The notes beneath the pieces were generated by a model. The model saw only the letters and a list, made by a program, of their open reading frames with translations, did no database searches and was not told the origin of the DNA. Below are positions 41,894-50,578 of a stretch of DNA of 64,000 bases, piece by piece. Made by a program: the position numbers and the translations under genes. Each line of letters begins with the position of its first letter. Positions within the stretch are counted from its first letter, which is position 1. Origin of the DNA: Natronomonas marina (GTDB lineage: Archaea > Halobacteriota > Halobacteria > Halobacteriales > Haloarculaceae); the NCBI RefSeq assembly GCF_024298905.1, contig NZ_CP101154.1, positions 186,001 through 250,000 of the forward strand, written 5' to 3'.

Positions 41894-44800
41894 ATGCCAA
41901 CGATAGACGCAGCCATCAATCTCGAATCCCGGACGTCGACCGCATCGGTGCCGATCCCCGGCACGGATCTCACGCTCAACTACTTCAGCGACCGCGTCCG
42001 CGGCACGTCGACGAACCCGAGCCGGTCGGTGTCCGTCCCGCTGACCGGGAGCAACCCGCCGGATTCGCTGAAGCGGGTCGACCTCACCATCGAGGTCGCA
42101 GGCCAGAGAAACGAGTTCGAGTTCTCCCCCGACCCCGACCGGACGGAGAGTTTCACCTGGGACGGCCGCGACGGCTTCGGGAACCGCGTCCAGGGACCGC
42201 ACACCGCCACCATCGAGATCACGTACGTCTACGACGGGGTGTATTCGGAACCGGACGTGGACCGTGGCAGCGCGTTCAACAACCGCCCCGGAGTCGAGAT
42301 CACCGGGAGCGAGGCCCGAGAGGAGCTCTACTTCACGACGGACTACGAGGTCGATCTACAGTACTTCGACGCCGCACGGACGGGGCTCGGCGGCTGGTGG
42401 CTCTCGCCACACCACGTCCGAAACCGGAACCGGTCGTCGTTCTCGTTGCTGCAGGGCGACGGGACCGACCGGACGATAAAGGAGGACAGCCTCCGCGAGG
42501 TCGACCAGGTCCCGGCCGGCCGGTTCGACATCCTCGATACGGACGAGTACTTCGCGACCAGCGCCGTCGCGCCCGACGGGAGCCTGACCGTGACGCTGAC
42601 CGGCGTCGACTACGGCTCGGGAGCCGACAGCGACGAGATAGCCGCCGTCAGGGTGTACGACCTCCCGTCCGACGGGTTCGAACAGTTGCTGGCGAGCGAC
42701 GGTGATTCCATCGACGTGGTCGGAACCCTGATCGCCGACGAGGGCTCGCTCGGCGCCGATGGATACGTCTTCGACGTCGCCTACGGGTCGGAGGGCCGGC
42801 TCTACCTCGCGGAGCTCGTCGGGGGCATGGACCCGATATTCGACTCGGATTCCACGAACGACGGGCGCGTTCGGCGGATATCGGAGGACGGGAGCACGGT
42901 GACGACGCTCGCGGGGACGACCGACGGGCAGCACCCGACCGACGAGTACGGCAGCTTCGGCGACTGGATCGCGGACGTCGAGGGGAGCCTCGCGACCGAC
43001 GTCCCGCTCCCGGCCATCACCAGCGTCGTCGTCGGGAGCGACGGCGACACCTACCTGAAGCTCGGGCCGATGAACGACGAGTGGGGCGGCGGTGTCGTGC
43101 GGCTCAGCCCCGACGGTCGCCTGTACCGGGCGTACTCGTTCGACCTCGTCGGCGGCGACACGTTCGACGGGATACCGGTCCTCCGGGACACCATCGCGGT
43201 CGGTCCGTCGGGCGACCTCTACGTCGGCGAACCCGGACGGATCGTCCGCATCGACAGTCAGGGGAACGTCCGGGTTCTCGCGGGGTCCGGGTCGGGGTTC
43301 GAGCAGGTCAGACAGTCCGACGACTCCGAACACCTCCTCGCGGCCAAGGAGGCGAAGATCGGGACGGTCCTCGGCCTCCACGTCGACGAGACCGGGACGG
43401 TCTACTTCATGGACCGGGCGGCCGACGCGGATAGCTCCTCGGACCGCGAGGATCTCGTCAGGAAGTTCGATCCCGGAGGGCTCGTGACCCGGATCATGGG
43501 CACTGGCGACCGGCCGATCAGGAGCGACACCACCTACAGGGGCGCCCCGGCGGACACCGCGTACCGCTTCTTCGGACAGTGGCCGCTTCTCTGGACCGAC
43601 GCCGGGGACATCCACTTCATGGCGCGCGAGAGGGCGACCGACGGGAGCGTCTTCGCTCGCCTCCGCCAGGCGTTCGACATCGACCGGATCCCCTCACGCG
43701 ACGGGTCGAAACTGTACGAGTTCGTGGACGGCCGCCACGCCCGCACGGTCGACACGCTGACGGGGACGACGCTGTACGAGTTCGCCTACGACGACGCCGG
43801 CCGCCTCACGAGCGTCACCGACCGCAACGGCTCTGTCGTCCAGGTCGAGCGCGACGCCGACGGCGCGCCGACGGCCATCGTCGCGCCGACGGGCCAGCGC
43901 CTCGAACTCGCTCTCACCGACGGCTACGTCACCGGTATCACCCGGCCCGACGACCGGCAACTCGGCTTTACGTACACCGGCGGCGGCCTCCTCGAGCGGA
44001 TCACCCACCCCGGAGGCGACGAGACGACCTTCCAGTACGACGGCTCGGGTCGCGTCACCGGGCGCACCCGTCCGACCGGCGGACAGGACGACCTGGTCCA
44101 GCAGGCCATCGAGAACGGCCGCCGGCTCACCCACCTCACGCCCGAGATGCGCGAGACCACGGTCGACGTCGAGCGGACCGCGGCGGGCCGCCGGATAACG
44201 ACCCAGTGCTGTAACACGGCCGGGACCGAGACGCTCATCTCGCCGGACGGCGAGTGGACCACGACCTACCCCGACGGCGCCTCGAAGACGACCCGGTCCG
44301 GCCTCGACCCCCGCTTCGGCGGCCGCTCACCGTTGCCCGCGTCGGTCACCTACACCTCGCCGGGCGGGACGACGACCACGACGGAGTTTTCCCGGTCGGT
44401 GACGCTGTCCGACGAGACCGACCCCCTCAGCCTCACCGCCTTCAGCGAGACGTCGACCGTCAACGGTCGAAGCTACGAACGTTCCTACGACCCGGGCGCC
44501 GGGGAGTGGACCGTCACCACCCCCGGGGGCCGGACGATGACCGTCGGCCTGGACGCCGGCCGCACGAGCACCGTCTCCCCGACCGGTACGGACGGCCTCT
44601 CGATGAGTTACGACGCCGACGGGCGCGTCACCGGGGTCGGCCGGACGGGGAACGAACTCGCACTCGAGTACGACGGCGGGGGGAACCTGTCGGCGGTGAC
44701 GGACGCCGAGGGCCGCCGCAGCGAGATGACCCTCTCGGACGGCGAGTACCCCGAGTCGTTCACCTCGCCGCTCGGCAACACCACCGCGTTCAGCTACGAC

Positions 44801-46729
44801 GCCGACGGCTATCTGTCGTCGATGACGCGGCCGAACGGCGAGACGCACGACTACGAGTTCGACGCCGCCGGCCACATGACCGGCTACACGCCGCCGGAGG
44901 GCGGCAGTCGGACGATCTCCCACGACGCCGACGGGTTCCCGACCGAGGTGGCGCTGCCGAGCGGTCGCACGATCACCAACGAGTTCGACGCCTCGACCCG
45001 GCTCCAGCAGGCGAGCCATCCCGACGCCACCGTCACCTACCAGCGGGACGAACTCAAGCGGCTCACGGGGTTGACGCGCTCGCCGGCCGACGGCAGCACC
45101 GACCAGTCGCTGTCGATAACGCGGGACGGCAAGGTGACGACCGAACTCGCGTTCTCCGGGCCGGCCTCGGGCACGTTCCAGTACGCCCACGACGCCGACG
45201 GGCAGGTGAGCCAGATCACCCACCCGAACGGATCGACGCGGGCGCTGTCCCGCGACGACGACGGTCTGCTGACCGGCGAGGGCCCCTTCACCGTCGAGCG
45301 GAACGGCCTGATGGGCCGGCCGTCCCGCATCTCGGACTTCACGGGCGTGGTCGAGTACACCTACGACCAGCAGGGCCGCGTCGCCTCCCGGAGTCACACC
45401 GTCGATGGCACCGAGTTCTACAGCGTCGAGTACACCTACGACCAGAGCGACCTGCTCGTCGAACGCACCGAGACGCTCCCGAACGGCCAGCGGGCCGAGG
45501 CGTTCACCTACGACGCCGACGGGCGCCTGACCGAAGTCCAGCGGGACGGCAGCGTCGTCGAGTCCTACGCCTACGACGAGAACGGCAACCGCACCGAGCG
45601 GACCGTCGACGGCACCACCGAGCAGGCCAGTTACGACCCCGGCGACCGCCTGGTCGAACAGGGGTCGCGCACCTACGGCTACGATGCCGACGGCCACGTC
45701 ACCGACCGCAACGGCGACACGCTCGATTACAGCGCCACCGGCGAGTTGCTCTCGGCGACGCTGTCTGGCGGCAGCAGCGTCGAGTACACCTCCGACGGCT
45801 ACGGCCGACGCGTCGCCCGGACCGCTCCCGACGGAACGACGACCGAGTACCTCTACGGCGACCCGAACGCCCCGACGCGCGTGACGGCCGTCCGGGAATC
45901 GGGCGAGTGGACCCACTACTACTACGACCTCGACGGCCGCCTCTACGCATTCGAGCGCGGCGGCTCGTGGTACTACGTCGCCACCGACCAGGTCGGCACT
46001 CCGCGGGTGGTGGTCGACTCCAGTGGTAGCGTGGTCCGGGAGATCGACCGCGACGCCTACGGGGCGGTGCGGTCGGATTCGGACCCCGCGTTCCCGCTCC
46101 ACGTCGGGTTCGCGGGCGGCATCCCCGACCCCGAGACGGGACTCGTCCGGTTCGGGATGCGCGATTACGATCCCGAGACTGGCCGGTGGCTCGCGCGCGA
46201 CCCGATGCTACTGGCCGGCGGACAGTTCAACTTCTACAGTTACGTCGAGAACGACCCGGTCAACGCCGTCGACCCGACGGGGCTGTCCTGGGACTGCTTC
46301 ATCGAGAAGATGCTGGAGAACTTCGACAAGACGGAGGAGTACACCGACCTCATCGGGAAGATACTGGACGAACTCGGCGTGGACACCGGGGCGGATCTGA
46401 AGCTGAAGGAACTCTTCAAGGCGGGGCTCGAGAACTATCTCGAGGAACTCGCCAAGGGGAAGGCCAAGAAGGCGGCGGCGAAGGCAGCCGGCAAGAGCCT
46501 GCTCAAGAGCGCCTCCCGCGGTGGCCTCTACAACCTCGCGCTGTACGGCGGGATGCTGGTCGGGTCGGGCATCTACGCCGGCATCGACCAGTACTTCGGG
46601 CAGGGGCCGGGCGAGGCGCTCTTCGAGTTGATCAACGGTCCGAACGAGTCGCTCTCGCCGTGTGAGGCCAGAGAGCGCGGCCTCATCGACGAGGACTGCC
46701 CGGAGAAGGCGCTGGAGGACTGCTGTTGA
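41894..46729 (+). CDS. RHS/YD-repeat giant protein with NHL-like region and C-terminal tip domain
   Basis: The 1611-residue protein begins with the RHS-type N-plug (GTDLTLNYFSDRVRG, residues about 19-33). An NHL/beta-propeller-like region lies at about 280-540, with phrases such as GRLYLAEL, RRISEDGSTVTTLAGT and VYFMDRAAD. A long YD-repeat shell follows at about 610-1420 (YDADGRVTGV, FSYDADGYLSSM and similar). The core closes with RDPMLLAGGQFNFYSYVEND and NAVDPTGL near 1430-1464. The RHS self-cleavage aspartates seem kept, but DPxG in the first motif is DPML. The last 147 residues form an unassigned tip with an alanine/lysine-rich helix, a hydrophobic hairpin and four cysteines. Confidence 0.9.
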   Translation: MPTIDAAINLESRTSTASVPIPGTDLTLNYFSDRVRGTSTNPSRSVSVPLTGSNPPDSLKRVDLTIEVAGQRNEFEFSPDPDRTESFTWDGRDGFGNRVQGPHTATIEITYVYDGVYSEPDVDRGSAFNNRPGVEITGSEAREELYFTTDYEVDLQYFDAARTGLGGWWLSPHHVRNRNRSSFSLLQGDGTDRTIKEDSLREVDQVPAGRFDILDTDEYFATSAVAPDGSLTVTLTGVDYGSGADSDEIAAVRVYDLPSDGFEQLLASDGDSIDVVGTLIADEGSLGADGYVFDVAYGSEGRLYLAELVGGMDPIFDSDSTNDGRVRRISEDGSTVTTLAGTTDGQHPTDEYGSFGDWIADVEGSLATDVPLPAITSVVVGSDGDTYLKLGPMNDEWGGGVVRLSPDGRLYRAYSFDLVGGDTFDGIPVLRDTIAVGPSGDLYVGEPGRIVRIDSQGNVRVLAGSGSGFEQVRQSDDSEHLLAAKEAKIGTVLGLHVDETGTVYFMDRAADADSSSDREDLVRKFDPGGLVTRIMGTGDRPIRSDTTYRGAPADTAYRFFGQWPLLWTDAGDIHFMARERATDGSVFARLRQAFDIDRIPSRDGSKLYEFVDGRHARTVDTLTGTTLYEFAYDDAGRLTSVTDRNGSVVQVERDADGAPTAIVAPTGQRLELALTDGYVTGITRPDDRQLGFTYTGGGLLERITHPGGDETTFQYDGSGRVTGRTRPTGGQDDLVQQAIENGRRLTHLTPEMRETTVDVERTAAGRRITTQCCNTAGTETLISPDGEWTTTYPDGASKTTRSGLDPRFGGRSPLPASVTYTSPGGTTTTTEFSRSVTLSDETDPLSLTAFSETSTVNGRSYERSYDPGAGEWTVTTPGGRTMTVGLDAGRTSTVSPTGTDGLSMSYDADGRVTGVGRTGNELALEYDGGGNLSAVTDAEGRRSEMTLSDGEYPESFTSPLGNTTAFSYDADGYLSSMTRPNGETHDYEFDAAGHMTGYTPPEGGSRTISHDADGFPTEVALPSGRTITNEFDASTRLQQASHPDATVTYQRDELKRLTGLTRSPADGSTDQSLSITRDGKVTTELAFSGPASGTFQYAHDADGQVSQITHPNGSTRALSRDDDGLLTGEGPFTVERNGLMGRPSRISDFTGVVEYTYDQQGRVASRSHTVDGTEFYSVEYTYDQSDLLVERTETLPNGQRAEAFTYDADGRLTEVQRDGSVVESYAYDENGNRTERTVDGTTEQASYDPGDRLVEQGSRTYGYDADGHVTDRNGDTLDYSATGELLSATLSGGSSVEYTSDGYGRRVARTAPDGTTTEYLYGDPNAPTRVTAVRESGEWTHYYYDLDGRLYAFERGGSWYYVATDQVGTPRVVVDSSGSVVREIDRDAYGAVRSDSDPAFPLHVGFAGGIPDPETGLVRFGMRDYDPETGRWLARDPMLLAGGQFNFYSYVENDPVNAVDPTGLSWDCFIEKMLENFDKTEEYTDLIGKILDELGVDTGADLKLKELFKAGLENYLEELAKGKAKKAAAKAAGKSLLKSASRGGLYNLALYGGMLVGSGIYAGIDQYFGQGPGEALFELINGPNESLSPCEARERGLIDEDCPEKALEDCC

Positions 46730-46759
46730 GGCCGGAACTCCCCGGCTGCTCCCCGTCGA

Positions 46760-47383
46760 CTACCGTCTCGCCCGGGTACGAACCAGGCCGGCGTATCGGT
46801 CCGTCGCCTCGCGCACTCTCGTCCGGTCCTCGCCCGAGACGCCGACGAACGCGACGATACCGGGGAGTCGCTCGAAGTGGAGCACGTCGAACCCCTCCTC
46901 GGACGCCGTCTCCCACCGGACCGTGCCGTCGTCCCCGCGCCGGGCGGTCTCGGCGCCTGCCGGCGACTGCGCCCGGACCCACGCCCCGGCCGCGTCGGTG
47001 ACGCCCGCCAGTCCCCGGTCGGGGTAGGCGGCGCTCTCGACGGTTCCCGGCCCGTCGGCGGTCGACTTCGCCACGAACCCCGAAGCGACGCCGTCGCCGG
47101 GCACGAACCCCTCGACGGCGGAGGCGACGTGCCGGGATAGCGGCGCGGCCGTCGTCTCGATGGACCACTCGACGTACGATTCCGGTTCGGCGAGGTCCGA
47201 GCGACGGAGCAGGACGGTCTCGACGTCTGCTGCGTCGCTTCCGTCGCCGGTCGCCGCCGCCGTCCCGGGGACTCCGGTGACGCTGGCCGCCGCCGAGGAG
47301 GCGAGTACCGCCCGTCGTGAGACGGCCGGAAGCCCCGGGTCGATGCCGTCGGTGTCCGGATCGGCTGGTTCTTCCCCACCCAT
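46760..47383 (-). CDS. Exported protein with twin-arginine signal, unknown function
   Basis: The 207-residue protein has an acidic N-terminus, then VSRRAVLASSAAASVTGV (about residues 21-38), which is a twin-arginine-like signal with a hydrophobic core and AAATGD after it. The mature part is soluble and beta-rich (VEWSIETTAAPLSRHVASA, VRWETASEEGFDVLHFERLP). No catalytic motif is recognised. It is on the strand opposite the RHS gene, with the two stops 30 bp apart, so it is not arranged like a typical RHS immunity gene. Confidence 0.75.
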   Translation of the reverse strand: MGGEEPADPDTDGIDPGLPAVSRRAVLASSAAASVTGVPGTAAATGDGSDAADVETVLLRRSDLAEPESYVEWSIETTAAPLSRHVASAVEGFVPGDGVASGFVAKSTADGPGTVESAAYPDRGLAGVTDAAGAWVRAQSPAGAETARRGDDGTVRWETASEEGFDVLHFERLPGIVAFVGVSGEDRTRVREATDRYAGLVRTRARR

Positions 47384-47490
47384 GACAGTGCCTGTCGTCG
47401 CTCCAGGGCAATAAAACCGGGTGCGGAGCGGACCGAGCGCCGCTGGCGGCCGAAGCGAGGGCTTAGGAGGATGGCGCCCGAACCCGCGCC

Positions 47491-47721
47491 ATGGCCGAAG
47501 ACGAGGGCTTCGACGAGCCACCGGACGGGCTGATAACCGTCAGGGGTGCCATCGGCGGCGTCGCCCTGCTGTGGCTGGCCGCGATGGCCGGCTTCGGGGC
47601 GTTGCAGGCGTCGATTTACGCGGTCAGGGCCGCACCGGTTTACGCCGCCGTCGCCGTCGCCGCCGCCGCGCTCTCGATCGCGGCCGGCTACGGTTCGTTA
47701 CGGTCGTTCGGTCTCCGGTGA
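47491..47721 (+). CDS. Small two-helix membrane protein, 76 residues
   Basis: The 76-residue product has hydrophobic segments GAIGGVALLWLAAMAGFGAL and VYAAVAVAAAALSIAAGYG. A CTTAG box lies about 29 nt before the ATG. It is divergent from the exported protein and converges on a Usp gene with no gap (47721/47722). Function unknown. Confidence 0.65.
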   Translation: MAEDEGFDEPPDGLITVRGAIGGVALLWLAAMAGFGALQASIYAVRAAPVYAAVAVAAAALSIAAGYGSLRSFGLR

Positions 47722-48147
47722 TCACTCCTCCATCCGGACCGTCAGGACCGGAATCTCGGCGGTCCTGACGACCCGTTCGGTGACGCTGCCCAGCAGGTAG
47801 CGGTCCAGTCCGCTCCGGCCGTGGGTGCCCATCACGATGGCGTCGACGCCGGCCTCGTCGGCGTACTCGAGGATGGCGGTGTGCGGCGCACCCTCCCGGA
47901 TGTCCGCGACGACCTCGACGCCGGCCTCGTCGGCCCGCTCCCGGATCTTCTCGAGGGCCTCCTCGCCGATCTCCCGGAGCTGTTTTTCGACCGTGTCGTC
48001 CATCATCTCCGGCGCGTAGGGGATGTCCTCGACGACGAACAGGACGTGCAGTTCCGCACCCGTCTCGCGGGCGAGGCCGACGGCCTGCTCGACCGCCCGG
48101 TTGGTGGCGTCGCTCCCGTCGGTCGGCAGCAGGATTCGGTCGTACAT
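47722..48147 (-). CDS. Universal stress protein (UspA) family, ATP-binding type
   Basis: This is a single Usp domain of 141 residues, starting MYDRILLPTDGSDATNRA and ending PVLTVRMEE. It contains GTHGRSGLDRYLLGSVTERV, matching the G-x2-G-x9-GS nucleotide pattern. It abuts the small membrane protein stop with no intergenic base. The signal is unknown. The next gene, msrA, is divergent. Confidence 0.9.
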   Translation of the reverse strand: MYDRILLPTDGSDATNRAVEQAVGLARETGAELHVLFVVEDIPYAPEMMDDTVEKQLREIGEEALEKIRERADEAGVEVVADIREGAPHTAILEYADEAGVDAIVMGTHGRSGLDRYLLGSVTERVVRTAEIPVLTVRMEE

Positions 48148-48273
48148 ACCCGGGAGCACTCGCCCGCGGTACAAATGGTTAGCGGCGATTCCCGCCGCAT
48201 GGCCCGGCCCGCGAGCGGTGGGCGCGCCTCGACGCTCGTCACATACATACCTCCCGCGGCCCTACTCGGGGAC

Positions 48274-48807
48274 ATGACGGAGACAGCGACGTTCGGCGGC
48301 GGGTGCTTCTGGTGCATCGAGGCGGCCTTCGAGGAACTGGGCGGCGTCACCGACGTCACCTCGGGGTACGCCGGCGGCCACGTCGAGGACCCCACCTACC
48401 GGGCCGTCTGCTCGGGGGACACCGGCCACGCCGAGGTCGTCCAGGTCGAGTACGACCCCGACGTCATCGGCTACGACGAACTGCTGGAGGTGTTCTTCAC
48501 GGTCCACGACCCCACCCAGCTCAATCGCCAGGGCCCCGACGTGGGCACGCAGTACCGCTCTATCGTCCTCTATCACGACGACGACCAGCGCGACCTCGCC
48601 GAATCGTACATCGAGGCGCTGGACGAGGAGGGCGGCTACGACGACGAGGTGGTCACGGAAGTCGAGCCGCTGGAGACGTTCTACCGCGCCGAGGAGAAAC
48701 ACCAGAACTACTTCGAAAAGAACCCCACCGACGCCTACTGCCGGATGCACGCCCAGCCGAAGGTCGAGAAGGTCCGCGAGAAGTTCCGCGAAAAGGTGCA
48801 GGCGTAG
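48274..48807 (+). CDS. msrA: Peptide-methionine (S)-S-oxide reductase MsrA
   Basis: MsrA repairs S-sulfoxides of methionine in oxidised proteins. The 177-residue protein has the catalytic GGGCFWCIEAAF near residues 8-19, and HDPTQLNRQGPDVGTQYRS and FYRAEEKHQNYF in the usual places. The reactive cysteine is C11 and C14 follows; no C-terminal resolving cysteine pair is obvious. It is separate from msrB (57762-58157) on the same strand. Confidence 0.95.
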   Translation: MTETATFGGGCFWCIEAAFEELGGVTDVTSGYAGGHVEDPTYRAVCSGDTGHAEVVQVEYDPDVIGYDELLEVFFTVHDPTQLNRQGPDVGTQYRSIVLYHDDDQRDLAESYIEALDEEGGYDDEVVTEVEPLETFYRAEEKHQNYFEKNPTDAYCRMHAQPKVEKVREKFREKVQA

Positions 48808-48960
48808 ACTGACAGACCGGCTCGCGACCCCGCCACCTCCGAAGGCCTTGCCGGGGTTGATGTGCGCTATCACATAGAACGGCTTTCCAAAGCCCTCGAC
48901 CGGCTCGACCGGCCGGGCCTCGCTGCGCTCCTCGCTTCGCTGCGGTGTCCTCGCGCGGCG
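48808..48960. repeat. Dispersed GC-rich repeat, copy B left part
   Basis: From 48892 the sequence reads AAGCCCTCGACCGGCTCGAC followed by GGCCGGGCCTCGCTGCGC, matching the block at 20408-20445. It ends at the IS630 insertion. The rest of copy B resumes at 50119 beyond the insertion. No gene is present. Confidence 0.6.
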
Positions 48961-48962
48961 TA

Positions 48963-50116
48963 GTGATTAGCGGATCTTATTGAGGAATCCACTGAGGTGA
49001 TTGTCAATCCACGATGCAGCGAAGCTCAGTTGCTCGGTCAGTTCTTCGAACAGATCGTCAAGGAGTGTTCGGTACTCGTCTTCATCTTCGACAATCAGCG
49101 GTGATGACTCCCACTTGAGACTTTTCCAGACTGGCTCGATTGGATTGAGATGCGGCGATCCAACCGGAAGGAATACGAGATCAATTCCTAGTTCGTGGGC
49201 ACGCTTGCGAGTGTACTTGCAAATGTGAGATGAGAAGTTATCTAAAACGAGCAGAATCCGGGTACGCGGATTCTGCTCGCGGATCGTCTCGAAGCACTCA
49301 CAGATCTGTTCTTTCTCCTGGTTCGGCGGAAACGACAGTACACTCTCACCGTTGAGTGCATAGAACCCGGCCGCTGGTGTGTCGATTTTCACCAGCGGCC
49401 GGGTGATGTGTGGGTCATCAACTGTGTACATCCGCTGAGAATTGTCCCACGGCTGTGGATGTGACAGGTCGAAAAACCCGATGACTGTGCCACCATCTGT
49501 TCGAATATCCTCGTCACGGTCCCAGTCTTCGTCGTCTTGATCTTTCTCTCGTTTGTTGTGAGGCTGATCGTCGGCATCCTCGTCGAACGCGTACTCGACG
49601 CGTTCGTCGAGAATCCCTTCGGCGTCGTCTGGTCGATCAGGACGTTTCGTCCGTGGAATAGCGTACGAGAGGCCGAGGTTGTCCAGAAACGTCGGTAGAT
49701 AGTGTGGATGATACTCGATATTGAATTCCTCGTTGAGGAGATGCTGAATCTCCTGTTTTTTCCAGGGCTGGCCCTCACGGAGTCGCTCGATCAGTCGCTG
49801 CTGTTCGGCCTCGCCGAGCTTCGGGGGCCTGCCGCCCCCGAAGTTCGGCGTGAGTTTGCCCAGTCCTCCTTCATTCCAGCGTTCGACCCAGTTGTCAGCT
49901 GTCCCCTCTGATCGCCCAACGTCATCAGCGGCTTCAGCGAGCGTCGCTCCCTTGTATAGCCGTTTGATGAACACGAGCCGTTCGTGTTGCTTCACGTCGT
50001 CAGTTTCCGTGAGCAGTCTATCCAGGTCTTCCTCGCTCAGGTGGCGTACAACTTCTTTCTCACGGCCAGTCATTACATCGAAAAGACGGTTTTCCTCAAT
50101 AACTTCCCCGAATGAC
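48963..50116 (-). mobile_element. IS630-family insertion sequence with TA duplication
   Basis: The element lies between TA at 48961-48962 and TA at 50117-50118, the target duplication of IS630/Tc1 transposition. Imperfect terminal inverted repeats are visible: the left end ends TTATTGAGGA and the right end reads TCCTCAATAA in reverse sense. It carries one transposase gene. GC content is visibly lower than in the surroundings. With the element removed, the flanks form a perfect palindrome with TA at its centre. Confidence 0.9.
48967..50073 (-). CDS. IS630-family transposase
   Basis: The 368-residue transposase has an N-terminal helix-turn-helix (GATLAEAADDVGRSEGTADNW) and a DDE catalytic domain. 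The likely DDE residues lie in IGFFDLSH, LLVLDNFSSHICKY and SPHLNPIEPVWKSLK. It is a full-length intact frame, so the element may still be active. Codon use has a lower GC3 than neighbours, a sign of recent transfer. Confidence 0.93.
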   Translation of the reverse strand: MTGREKEVVRHLSEEDLDRLLTETDDVKQHERLVFIKRLYKGATLAEAADDVGRSEGTADNWVERWNEGGLGKLTPNFGGGRPPKLGEAEQQRLIERLREGQPWKKQEIQHLLNEEFNIEYHPHYLPTFLDNLGLSYAIPRTKRPDRPDDAEGILDERVEYAFDEDADDQPHNKREKDQDDEDWDRDEDIRTDGGTVIGFFDLSHPQPWDNSQRMYTVDDPHITRPLVKIDTPAAGFYALNGESVLSFPPNQEKEQICECFETIREQNPRTRILLVLDNFSSHICKYTRKRAHELGIDLVFLPVGSPHLNPIEPVWKSLKWESSPLIVEDEDEYRTLLDDLFEELTEQLSFAASWIDNHLSGFLNKIR

Positions 50117-50118
50117 TA

Positions 50119-50578
50119 CGCCGCGCGAGCGGGCCGAGGGACCGTCGGTCCCTCGCGGCTTACGTCGCCCGGGCCGGGTCGACCTGCTCACGGCTCCCTG
50201 CGGTCGCCGTTCGCCATCGAGGCCTCGGTCGCTGCTCGCGGCTTCGCCGCTCGCTCGTACCGCGGCCTCCCTCCGGTCGGCCGCGCACCGCTCCCTGCGG
50301 CCTCGCCGGTCTCGCCCTTCGAGTCCACCAGGCCAGCACCGCCCCGCACTGCACTACACGCCTCCCCAGCCGACTCCCTCACCCTCGCTTCGCTCGGGTT
50401 CGGTCGTCCTTCGCGCGCTTTGTCGACCGCCGCTCGCGAGGCGCTCCCGGCGGTCGACGCGAGCGCGCCGAGGGCTGTCGAGGTGGTGGGTCGTGGCCGA
50501 CCGCTGTGACAGTTGGCTCGCAGACGGCCGTCCTGCTGGACGCACTGACGGGCGCCGAACTGAAACGAAAGGTGTCGT
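50119..50578. repeat. Dispersed GC-rich repeat, copy B right part, and remaining gap
   Basis: The stretch contains GGTCTCGCCCTTCGAGTCCA with CCAGGCCAGCACC and CCTCCCCAGCCGACTC at about 50367-50382, in the same order as at 20500-20570. Self-complementary words such as GAGGGACCGTCGGTCCCTC add to the repeat-like character. No gene is supported here; the following permease starts on the other strand. Confidence 0.6.

Noticed and set aside
46760-47383. Immunity gene for the RHS tip
   Set aside because: It is on the opposite strand and carries a twin-arginine signal. Nothing connects it to the tip beyond position.
50119-50578. Protein-coding gene in the repeat copy B
   Set aside because: Both strands are open because of GC bias, and the sequence matches another intergenic copy at nucleotide level rather than showing protein-level constraint.
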